In this document: positions 1-6,350 of the stretch, one piece after another
Numbering within the stretch: position 1 is the stretch's first letter
Layout of the letters: the number at the start of each line of letters is the position of its first letter
Assembly (NCBI GenBank): GCA_031273405.1
Contig: JAISRW010000103.1
Coordinates: 1-9,679, forward strand
From: Treponema sp.
GTDB taxonomy: Bacteria > Spirochaetota > Spirochaetia > Treponematales > Breznakiellaceae
Length of the DNA stretch: 9,679 bases
Reading direction: 5' to 3'
Notes under the pieces: model-generated
What the model was told of the DNA's origin: nothing
Databases searched by the model: none
The model's input: only the letters and a program-made list of their open reading frames with translations
Made by a program: the position numbers and the translations under genes

Positions 1-2897
1 GTTTCGGTTAGCTCCGCAAGGAAAGAAGAGAGGGAAGAGGGAGAAGAGGGAGAAGAGGGGAGAGGGAAGAGAGGAGGGAGGAGGGAGGGAGGGGATTGGC
101 CGGGGTCCTGGTCGATGAGGAGGAGGGTTCTGACGGCGTCGGATTCTTCGCGGAGGCGGGTGATTTTTTCCTTTTCCAGTTCCACGGGGGGGAGGCCAAG
201 CTCGGCGGGGATTGGGGTGTCGGCCAGGCCGGAGAGGTACTTCCAGAGGGGGTCAAGGTGAGGGGGATTTCTGGGACGGTCGAAACCGGCTTCCTTTTTG
301 ATCCGGTATTCCAGGAAGGAGGCGAGGGAGGAGAGGAACGAGAGGAAGGGTTTGTGACTGGAAAAGGAGAGCCACTGGGCGGTGTATGCCGAATGACCCA
401 GGCCGGCAAGGCCCTCAAAGGCGGTGATGCTTTCTTCCCTCGGCGGGAGGGGGTAAAAAAATTCCAGGAGTTTTTTCCCGTAAGCCTGGCGCAGGAAGCG
501 GTCGATTCTATTGAGGGCGGCGCCGAAAGCTTCTTTCGCCGAATCCCTGAGGGGGGCCGAAAAATCCAGGCCGGGGAAGGGGCCGGATTTTCCGCCCCCC
601 AGGAGCCCTTCAAAATCGCCGGTAACGAGGCTGTTGTTTTCTTCTATATATTTCTTATGAAGATAGAGATCCCCCAGGAGTCCGGGCTCGGGGGAAGGAA
701 GAGCAGGCAGGATTGAAGCCAGGGTCTCTTCGTTTATTTTATAGAGAATCCCGAAGTCCAGGAGCCATTTGGGAAAGCTGCTGTCCAGGTCGGGGTAGAT
801 TTCCCGGTAGGCTTCCCGGAGCCGCCGCAGTTCTTCAAAGGCCGTCTCGCTTTTCCCCCCGCCCATCAAAAGAACAAGCTCCCTGGCATAGAGGAGGATA
901 AAGGGCCGGCCCGTTTCCCGGTTCCTTCCTTTGCGGAATTCGCCGCGCCACCAGAAAAAGGCCTCCCGCTCCTCCGGGGAAAGGCGGTCAAAGCCACCTT
1001 CCGCTACCCCGGAGGGGCTTGCTAGCAGCCTCTTTCCTTCCCGGAAAAAACATTCCTGTTCGGCCCGGTATTCGGCGCCCCTCAGGTTCCTGAATTTGGT
1101 TTCCCCAAAAAACCGGCCTCCCCCGATGACCACCGCTTCCGCCGGGGGGAAACCGGCCGCCTCCCCGACGGGAGGGGCGGCTTTGTCCCGGCCCCGCCAG
1201 GGCGAGGGGGGCCGCAGTATGGTCCGGGGTGTCCCCGGCGGGAGGGGCGGCGGGGAAAGGAGATCCCCTGTGTCCCGGATAAGGTATTTTTCAATCTCCA
1301 CCGGCACTAAAGACCGAAGATTACCCCGGATGCCGAAAAAGGCCTTCATCTCCTTTGTCCGGGGGTTATGGAAAAGATCCTGGGAACTGAAAAAGATCCC
1401 CAGCCGAAGCCTCGTTTTTATGGCCTCCAGTTCCCTGAGTAGATCCCTGTGGAGGGAGGCCGGTTCCCCGCCGCAGAGAAGCTCCTCGGGGCCGGTCAGG
1501 ATAAGCATATCCCAGAGGGGTTCCTGCCTGCTTTCTCCCCGTTCCTTCAGAAAGTCCCGGTAGAAGCCTATGCCTATGCCCCTGAACCGGGGGTCCGTGA
1601 GGGAAGATACCCCCGAATATCCCCCGCCGGGGACAACGCAAAGGCCGTCGGCGTTTTGGGGCAGATCCTTCCTGAGCCGTTTTTCCCAGAAGCCCTTTTT
1701 CATCAGGACCAAAACCCTTCCGGGGAGGGGGGCGTCGAAGAAATCGCCTGAGTCCCTGCCGGCCCTCCCAAGTTCGGCCGCCAGGCTTTTTAGCCATGCG
1801 GCGAGAAAGGCGGCGGTTTTTTCCCTGTCCCCCCCTGAGACAACTCCCCCGGAAAGGCCCCAGGCCCTGAGAAAGTCCAGATGGGCGAAAAACAGTTCCT
1901 TTTCGCCACCGTATTTCCTCCAGCGCTCCCTGTCAAATTCAATTTTTTCCCAGAGCCCCCGCATTTCCCCGCCTTCCCGGCAGAAGAGGGTCCCGCTTTT
2001 TATGCCCAAAGGCTCCAGGGTTTCCCCGTTGATGTAGCGGCCCAGGGTGCCTATGCCGGTTTCTTCCAGGGTTTCCCTTCGGACCCATTTGTCTTCCAGG
2101 GCGATATAGGCCGAACGGAACTGCCGGGAAAGGGCGGCGGCGGAAAACAATTTTTTGTTATATTTTAAGGCCGGCGCCGCCACGGCCCTGCCGACTCCTC
2201 TTTCCGTCATAGGGGCGCAGCGGAGGACCAGGGAGAGCTTTTCCGGGGGGATAAAAAGATTTTCCTGGCAGAGGATCCTGTAGAGCGGAGGGTCCGCAAA
2301 AACATAGATGAGCCTGGCATAGAGGTCGGCAAAGGCCGGTATCTCTTCGCCTTTCAGCGTGAGGGTATAGGCGCCGCCTTCCCTGCGGCCTTTGGCGAAG
2401 AGGATCTCCGCCGTTTCATCGGGGATGATTTCGTAGATGCGGTTTTGGAAAAGCCTGTAATTGCCAAGCCCTTCCAAGGGGAGCCATTCTTCTTTCGGCA
2501 CTTTGCAGCTAAGGAGTATGGTGATTTCGCTTACCGGGGAGCTTCCTCTTGCGGTGACAGGCCGCCTCACGCCCTGTACGGGCGGGGCCGTCTTGAGGGC
2601 CAGTTCCATGAGCCGCTCCCCCCGCTCCGCCGGGACAGGGCCGGAGCGTATCAGGGGGCCGTAGCCCCGCCGCGCCATGGCGAGTATTTCCCTCCCCCCG
2701 AGGATTTTCTTCCCCAGCGGTTCTTCCCCGCCGCGGCTTCCGGGGAGTCTGAGGAGCCGCCCCTTGTAGCGGAAGCGGCCGTCCTTTAGATCCTCGGCGC
2801 CGGGGGGGATCGTCCGTATAAAGACATGTTTCCCGGGATCGTATTCAAGAGTAAAAAAGGGTTCGGTAAGAGATTCAAAAATGCTTTTTCCAAGCAT
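1..2897 (-). CDS. Large SNF2-like/TerB-N/TerB-C composite protein, C-terminus cut by window edge
   Basis: One stop-free frame covers at least 965 codons; I checked its phase at about ten points. It starts at ATG 2897, the only plausible start after an in-frame stop at 2976-2978; a GGGGAG ribosome site lies 13 nt upstream, rather far. No signal peptide, so probably cytoplasmic. Residues ~1-545 resemble the front half of SNF2-related proteins of TerB loci: a GRYING segment (286-291), HLDFLRAWG followed by SGGVV (339-353), WDMLIL (462-467) and SSQDLFHNPRTKEMKAFFGI (504-523). A proline-rich linker follows (~545-590). Residues ~640-830 look like TerB-N (FFWWRGEFRKG around W649-W650, then an LLYARELVLLMG helix). 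Residues ~905-927 (EKITRLREESDAVRTLL) look like the start of TerB-C, which continues past the edge. TerB-N/C proteins belong to tellurite-type stress and defence loci; the biochemical role is unknown. Assignment is from motif memory, not a search. No ATPase motifs are seen. Confidence 0.75.
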   Translation of the reverse strand, partial: MLGKSIFESLTEPFFTLEYDPGKHVFIRTIPPGAEDLKDGRFRYKGRLLRLPGSRGGEEPLGKKILGGREILAMARRGYGPLIRSGPVPAERGERLMELALKTAPPVQGVRRPVTARGSSPVSEITILLSCKVPKEEWLPLEGLGNYRLFQNRIYEIIPDETAEILFAKGRREGGAYTLTLKGEEIPAFADLYARLIYVFADPPLYRILCQENLFIPPEKLSLVLRCAPMTERGVGRAVAAPALKYNKKLFSAAALSRQFRSAYIALEDKWVRRETLEETGIGTLGRYINGETLEPLGIKSGTLFCREGGEMRGLWEKIEFDRERWRKYGGEKELFFAHLDFLRAWGLSGGVVSGGDREKTAAFLAAWLKSLAAELGRAGRDSGDFFDAPLPGRVLVLMKKGFWEKRLRKDLPQNADGLCVVPGGGYSGVSSLTDPRFRGIGIGFYRDFLKERGESRQEPLWDMLILTGPEELLCGGEPASLHRDLLRELEAIKTRLRLGIFFSSQDLFHNPRTKEMKAFFGIRGNLRSLVPVEIEKYLIRDTGDLLSPPPLPPGTPRTILRPPSPWRGRDKAAPPVGEAAGFPPAEAVVIGGGRFFGETKFRNLRGAEYRAEQECFFREGKRLLASPSGVAEGGFDRLSPEEREAFFWWRGEFRKGRNRETGRPFILLYARELVLLMGGGKSETAFEELRRLREAYREIYPDLDSSFPKWLLDFGILYKINEETLASILPALPSPEPGLLGDLYLHKKYIEENNSLVTGDFEGLLGGGKSGPFPGLDFSAPLRDSAKEAFGAALNRIDRFLRQAYGKKLLEFFYPLPPREESITAFEGLAGLGHSAYTAQWLSFSSHKPFLSFLSSLASFLEYRIKKEAGFDRPRNPPHLDPLWKYLSGLADTPIPAELGLPPVELEKEKITRLREESDAVRTLLLIDQDPGQSPPSLLPPLFPLPSSPSSPSSLSSFLAELTE
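18..95. repeat. 78-nt uninterrupted homopurine tract with short tandem units
   Basis: Every base from 18 to 95 on the plus strand is A or G. It includes repeated GAGAAGAGG-like 9-nt units around 39-60 and GGGA units around 76-94. On the minus strand it is read in frame as 26 codons that can only give Ser, Pro, Leu or Phe. These form a low-complexity linker inside the TerB-C-like region, between the ESDAVRTLL helix and an FLAEL helix. Such mirror-type tracts can form triplex DNA and are prone to length change; a 9-nt unit keeps the frame. Confidence 0.9.
76..94 (+). other. G-quadruplex-capable motif
   Basis: Four G-runs (76-78, 83-85, 87-89, 91-94) are separated by loops of 4, 1 and 1 nt, which fits the standard G3+N1-7 pattern. 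The G-rich strand is the template strand of the minus-strand gene, so a folded structure could impede RNA polymerase. Folding is inferred from pattern only. Confidence 0.6.
1162..1251. repeat. Two copies of a ~20-nt GC-rich direct repeat in the linker
   Basis: Positions 1162-1181 and 1232-1251 match at 19 of 20 bases (core CCCCGRCGGGAGGGGCGG). The first copy contains an inverted CTCCC/GGGAG pair. The offset is 70 nt, not a multiple of three, so the two copies are read in different frames of the same gene, one as AAPPVG and the other as PPPLPPG. Both lie in the Pro-rich linker between the SNF2-like region and TerB-N. A looser relative is at about 437-453. Confidence 0.6.
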
Positions 2898-2986
2898 GAG
2901 ATAAAGTATACTCCCCTCTTGGTGAAAAAAAAAGCGTATCCTGCCCTCTGCGGCGCGTGGGGGCTCAACCGTATATTATGATATTT

Positions 2987-2998
2987 ATAAAATTTTAT
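2987..2998. repeat. 12-bp perfect palindrome
   Basis: ATAAAATTTTAT is self-complementary. It lies about 90 bp upstream of the minus-gene start, in the zone expected for that gene's promoter, and could be a repressor site or simply melting-prone promoter DNA. Confidence 0.4.
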
Positions 2999-3048
2999 GT
3001 AGAAAGCGCAGTAAATTTTTAGAACCTGCCGCGCTTGCGGATTGCTGT

Positions 3049-3122
3049 ATATTCATGCAAAAATCACGATTACCAGGTTTCTTTCGCGGTTAAAAGGTAT
3101 AAATATTCATATTTGTGAATAT
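3049..3122. promoter_or_regulatory. ATATTCA repeat cluster with inverted pair
   Basis: ATATTCA occurs at 3049-3055 and 3103-3109, and inverted as TGAATAT at 3116-3122. The last two form a dyad with a 6-nt spacer. The dyad lies about 110 bp upstream of the predicted operon start site, a position compatible with an activator or with a regulator shared by the two divergent genes. The binding protein is unknown. Confidence 0.4.
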
Positions 3123-3174
3123 ATTTATATCTATCCGTGAAACGCGGCAAAGTTCAGGAACTAAAAATATATTA

Positions 3175-3222
3175 TTTTTTTAAAAAAAAGACTTGCCGGC
3201 TCCATTGGTTAATTTTTATAAT
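3175..3222 (+). promoter_or_regulatory. Sigma-70-type promoter of the uptake operon with UP element
   Basis: A perfect TATAAT -10 box (3217-3222) is preceded, with an 18-bp spacer, by TTGCCG (3193-3198; 4 of 6 consensus). A T7A8 tract (3175-3189) lies at about -54 to -40, the position of a UP element. Predicted transcription start is near 3229, giving a leader of about 58 nt. Confidence 0.75.
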
Positions 3223-3231
3223 ACATTAAGG

Positions 3232-3266
3232 TGATCTTCGATCATCAATGGTTTGAGATCATTAAT
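3232..3266. promoter_or_regulatory. Operator-like GATCAT repeats at the operon start site
   Basis: An inverted pair TGATC/GATCA with a 3-nt centre occupies 3232-3244. A 10-bp direct repeat (GATCATCAAT at 3240-3249, GATCATTAAT at 3257-3266) overlaps it and repeats 17 bp downstream. The array begins just after the predicted start site, where a repressor would block transcription. A substrate-responsive sugar regulator is plausible, but none is encoded in the window. Confidence 0.45.
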
Positions 3267-3286
3267 TTATTGTTAAGGGGTATTGT

Positions 3287-4564
3287 ATGAATCTAAAGAA
3301 AACAGCGCTGTTTGCGCTTCTGATTGCGGCAGCGATATGCGTTTTTATCGGATGTTCCAAAAAGGATCGAGCGGCTCAAAGCGGCGGCCCGGTTAATCTC
3401 AAGGTGTCGGCATGGGACGCGGTGACTACCAGGTATTTCGCGGATCTGATCGAAGCTTTTGACGAGTCGCAGCCCGATGTCACTGTCGAGGTTTTCGATA
3501 TTCCCTCGGCGGACTATACCCAGAAACTGTCGGTCATGCTGAACGGCGGCAGCGAAGTGGACGCCTTCTGGATCAAGGACGGGGACACCACCAGGGGACT
3601 TTCCAACCGCGGCCAACTGGCAGACCTCTCCGATTATGTCGTTCGGGATAACATCAACCTGGCCGATTTTAACGGCCTGGCGGAAGCTTTTAAGATGGAC
3701 GGCAAGCTCGTCGCCCTGCCCGCCCATACCTCCTATTATGTCCTTTTTTACAACAAAGATATTTTTGACAGAGCCGGCGTTCCCTACCCTTCCAACGACA
3801 TGACTTGGCCCCAGTGGGAACAGCTCGCCGGCAGGCTCACTTCCGGTTCCGGGGACGGCAAGGTTTGGGGCGCCCACTTCCACACCTGGCAGGCCTTGGT
3901 GCAAAACTGGGCCGTCCAGGACGGGAAGCATACCATCGTGGACACCGACTACGGCTTTATGAAGCCCTACTACGAGATGGCCCTCAGGATGCAGGACGCC
4001 GGCATCGTCATGGATTACGGCAGCCTCAGGGCCGGCAACGTTGCCTATACCAACGCCTTTCTCAGAGGCAATATAGCCATGATACCCATGGGCTTCTGGC
4101 TCGCCAGCGGCATTAAAGACCGGATCGAAAAAGGTGAAATCAAAATGAACTGGGGCGTCGCCGCCATCCCGCACCCGGAGGGGGTGCCCGCCGGCTGGAC
4201 CGTCGGCTCCGTGACCCCCATCGCCGTCAACCGGGCTTCTGTTCATAAGGACGCGGCCTGGGAATTTGTCAAATTCGTCACCAGCGACGCCGGGGCCAAA
4301 ATCTATTCCTCTTACGTGACATTCCCCAGCCGGGCCAACAACCGGAACCTGGCGGATATAGCCAATATCCCCGGCATGCCTTCGGATCTCCTGGACGCCC
4401 TGACGGTAAAAAATATCGCCCTCGACCGGCCCATGGTGGACTATGTGGCGGAGGTCAACCAGATGCTCGGCGAAGAACACAGCCTCATCATGCTCAAGGA
4501 AGTCACCATTGACCAGGGGCTTGCCAACATGGCCAGGCGCTCCAAAGAGATCCAGGGCAAGTAA
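3287..4564 (+). CDS. ABC sugar transporter, extracellular solute-binding lipoprotein (CUT1 type)
   Basis: Binds an external sugar or oligosaccharide and delivers it to the membrane permeases. It is 425 aa, normal for the MalE/UgpB-like binding-protein family. The N-terminus has a KK charged start, a hydrophobic core and FIGC with Cys23 as lipid-anchoring residue, a permissive lipobox as seen in spirochaetes. The mature part begins with the family pattern LKVSAWDAVT and continues with FDESQPDVTVEV and a DAFWIKDGD segment; the middle carries WPQWEQLAGRLT. The start is set by AAGGGG at 3275-3280, 6 nt before ATG. It is the first gene of the operon, downstream of a strong promoter, and the AAGGAGG ribosome site of the next gene overlaps its stop codon. 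The ligand cannot be read from sequence; the lyase-like gene downstream suggests an oligosaccharide containing uronic acid. Confidence 0.93.
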   Translation: MNLKKTALFALLIAAAICVFIGCSKKDRAAQSGGPVNLKVSAWDAVTTRYFADLIEAFDESQPDVTVEVFDIPSADYTQKLSVMLNGGSEVDAFWIKDGDTTRGLSNRGQLADLSDYVVRDNINLADFNGLAEAFKMDGKLVALPAHTSYYVLFYNKDIFDRAGVPYPSNDMTWPQWEQLAGRLTSGSGDGKVWGAHFHTWQALVQNWAVQDGKHTIVDTDYGFMKPYYEMALRMQDAGIVMDYGSLRAGNVAYTNAFLRGNIAMIPMGFWLASGIKDRIEKGEIKMNWGVAAIPHPEGVPAGWTVGSVTPIAVNRASVHKDAAWEFVKFVTSDAGAKIYSSYVTFPSRANNRNLADIANIPGMPSDLLDALTVKNIALDRPMVDYVAEVNQMLGEEHSLIMLKEVTIDQGLANMARRSKEIQGK

Positions 4565-4575
4565 GGAGGACTATG

Positions 4576-5463
4576 ATGAAATCCCGCTATTCCCTGGCCG
4601 CCAGGAACACCCTGGTGGGTTTGTCCTTTATCGTGCCTAACTTCGCGGGGTTTCTCGTCTTTGTGCTAATACCGGTAATTTTTTCGCTTGTCCTGAGCGT
4701 TATGAAGTGGGACGGTTTTAACCCCATGCGCTTTATCGGCGCGGATAACTTCCTGGCCATATTTCGGGACAGCGTATTCCGCGCTTCCATTGCCCGCACG
4801 TTTATATACACCGCCTCCTGCGTTGTCCTCACCATGTTCGCGTCCTTGGGGCTGGCGGTGCTGCTGAACAAGAAAATCAGGGCCAAGGGCTTTTACCGCA
4901 GCGCCATCTATTTCCCGTCGGTGGCCAGCATAGTTTCTATCGCGGTAGTGTGGCAGATGCTCTTTATGAGAAGCCCTCCGGGTCCGGTTAACGCCTTCCT
5001 TAATTTTATCGGCGTTTCCAACCCCCCCGGCTGGTTCAGCACTACCAGATGGGCGCTCCCGGGGGTTATTATCGTTGCGGTGTGGCGCTCCATGGGGTAT
5101 TATATGATTGTGTATCTCGCCGCCCTGCAAAATATCCCCCGGGAGCTTTATGAAGCGGCAAGCATTGACGGCGCGACGGGGGTACAGTTTTTCTGGCGCA
5201 TCGCCCTGCCGGTACTCATGCCCGCCACTTTCTTCGTGGTGCTCATGCTCACCATTAACAGCTTCAAGTCCTTCGATATTATCTTCGCCCTTACCGAGGG
5301 CGGGCCCGGCACGGCTACAACCCTGGTGAGCAATTATATTTATAACAACGCTTTCATCTATTTTAATTACGGGCGGACCAGCGCGACCGCGCTCATCCTT
5401 TTCCTGATTGTGGGCGCCGTCACCTTTTTCCAGTTCCGGATTGAAAAAAAATTATCCGCGTGA
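4576..5463 (+). CDS. ABC sugar transporter permease, MalF/UgpA-like
   Basis: First of two integral membrane subunits forming the import channel. It is 295 aa with about six hydrophobic spans, the first at ~14-40. The cytoplasmic EAA loop that docks the ATPase is clear: EAASIDG at residues 193-199, followed by the WRIALP segment. IALTEGGPGTAT-like text near the end (FALTEGGPGTAT) is typical of MalF/UgpA members. Two ATGs are adjacent (4573 and 4576). AAGGAGG at 4563-4569 is 3 nt from the first and 6 nt from the second, so I prefer 4576; starting at 4573 would add only one Met. The gene follows the binding-protein gene by 11 nt and precedes the second permease by 13 nt, so co-translation is expected. 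Confidence 0.93.
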   Translation: MKSRYSLAARNTLVGLSFIVPNFAGFLVFVLIPVIFSLVLSVMKWDGFNPMRFIGADNFLAIFRDSVFRASIARTFIYTASCVVLTMFASLGLAVLLNKKIRAKGFYRSAIYFPSVASIVSIAVVWQMLFMRSPPGPVNAFLNFIGVSNPPGWFSTTRWALPGVIIVAVWRSMGYYMIVYLAALQNIPRELYEAASIDGATGVQFFWRIALPVLMPATFFVVLMLTINSFKSFDIIFALTEGGPGTATTLVSNYIYNNAFIYFNYGRTSATALILFLIVGAVTFFQFRIEKKLSA

Positions 5464-5476
5464 GAGGCAGGCCAAA

Positions 5477-6307
5477 ATGATAGAAAAACAAAATTATATC
5501 ACCCGGGGCGGCGTCTATTTCCTGCTTTCATTGCTCACCCTTATCACCCTACTGCCTTTCATTTGGATGCTCTCCTCCTCCCTCAAGTACGACACCGATG
5601 TATTCTCGGTGCCCATACGGTGGATTCCTCAAAACCCTGTATGGGGCAACTATGCGGAGATCTGGCAAAAAATAAATTTTACCCTCTTCATTTTTAATTC
5701 TTTTAAACTGTCCGTCATCATCACTATAATACAGGTACTCACCTGTAGTTTCGCCGCCTACGGTTTTACCAAGTGCCGGTTCCCCGGCAGGGACACCCTT
5801 TTCTTTCTTTATGTCGCCACCATCGCCATTCCCTGGCAGGTCTACATGCTGCCCCAGTACGTGGAGATGCGCATGATGCGTCTGACCAACAGCCACCTGG
5901 GGTACGTGTTCATGCACTGTTTCACCGCCTTCGGCGTTTTTCTGGTGCGCCAGTTCTACGTGAGCATCCCCGACGAACTCCTGGACGCCGCCCGTATAGA
6001 CGGCTTAAACGAATACGGCGCCTTCTTCAGGATTGTGCTGCCCCTTTCCAAGCCCGTGCTGGCAACGCTCACCATCTTCACCTTCGTGAATATCTGGAAC
6101 GACTTTATGGGCCCCATGATTTACTTTGATTCCATGCGCCTGAAGACCATCCCCCTGGGCATACGCATGTTTCTGGGGCAGTATTCCACCGAATACGGCC
6201 TTATCATGGCGGCTTCGGTTGTGTCGCTGGTCCCGGTCTTTGTTGTGTTCCCCATGTTCCAGCGCTTTTTCGTGGAGGGCATTGCCACCACCGGATTAAA
6301 GGGGTAA
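5477..6307 (+). CDS. ABC sugar transporter permease, MalG/UgpE-like
   Basis: Second channel subunit, partner of the preceding permease. It is 276 aa, the usual MalG/UgpE length, with a first membrane span at ~14-33 and about five more. The EAA loop appears as DAARIDG (residues 170-176) followed by FRIVLPLSKP. The C-terminus TTGLKG is characteristic of this subfamily. The start at ATG 5477 gives the family-typical N-terminus (MIEKQNYITRG) and has AGAGG at 5463-5467 upstream; the frame is open back to 5408, but that start would overlap the preceding gene and add atypical residues. A 43-nt gap follows, without terminator, before the lyase-like gene. No ATPase gene accompanies the two permeases, as is common for CUT1 operons sharing an MsmX/UgpC-type ATPase. 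Confidence 0.93.
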   Translation: MIEKQNYITRGGVYFLLSLLTLITLLPFIWMLSSSLKYDTDVFSVPIRWIPQNPVWGNYAEIWQKINFTLFIFNSFKLSVIITIIQVLTCSFAAYGFTKCRFPGRDTLFFLYVATIAIPWQVYMLPQYVEMRMMRLTNSHLGYVFMHCFTAFGVFLVRQFYVSIPDELLDAARIDGLNEYGAFFRIVLPLSKPVLATLTIFTFVNIWNDFMGPMIYFDSMRLKTIPLGIRMFLGQYSTEYGLIMAASVVSLVPVFVVFPMFQRFFVEGIATTGLKG

Positions 6308-6350
6308 GACGAGGGATGCAAAATATCGGGACGCTCACAGGGTATCAAAG

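Larger units (their letters stand above)
2898..3286. promoter_or_regulatory. Divergent AT-rich intergenic regulatory region
   Basis: This 389-bp gap separates the minus-strand TerB-type gene from the plus-strand uptake operon. It is much richer in A and T than either neighbour. From left to right it holds the ribosome site of the minus gene (2911-2916), a nine-A run (2925-2933), a 12-bp palindrome ATAAAATTTTAT (2987-2998), a small CCGC/GCGG stem (3029-3040), an ATATTCA repeat cluster (3049-3122) and the operon promoter with its operator-like repeats (3175-3266). I see no convincing -35/-10 pair for the minus gene, although the AT-rich stretch 2970-3000 is the natural place for one. I see no coding sequence here. 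Confidence 0.75.

Noticed and set aside
585..608. GLLGGGKS in the TerB-type protein, matching the Walker A pattern
   Set aside because: It sits in a glycine-rich loop of the segment between TerB-N and TerB-C, with no surrounding beta-strand/helix context and no Walker B partner. Probably coincidence.
96..2789. Several plus-strand open frames of 60-210 codons and shorter minus-strand frames at 8-613, 1082-1294 and 1366-1797
   Set aside because: All overlap the single long minus-strand frame, which has better codon structure and recognisable motifs. They are low-complexity (Arg/Gly/Ser/Pro) readings of GC-rich DNA without good ribosome sites.
3293..4480. 395-codon open frame antisense to the solute-binding protein gene
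   Set aside because: The plus-strand gene has a lipobox, family length and operon context. The antisense frame is a by-product of its codon bias.
5408..5476. Upstream start for the second permease
   Set aside because: It would overlap the first permease gene by more than 50 nt and add residues not found in this family. ATG 5477 gives the normal N-terminus.
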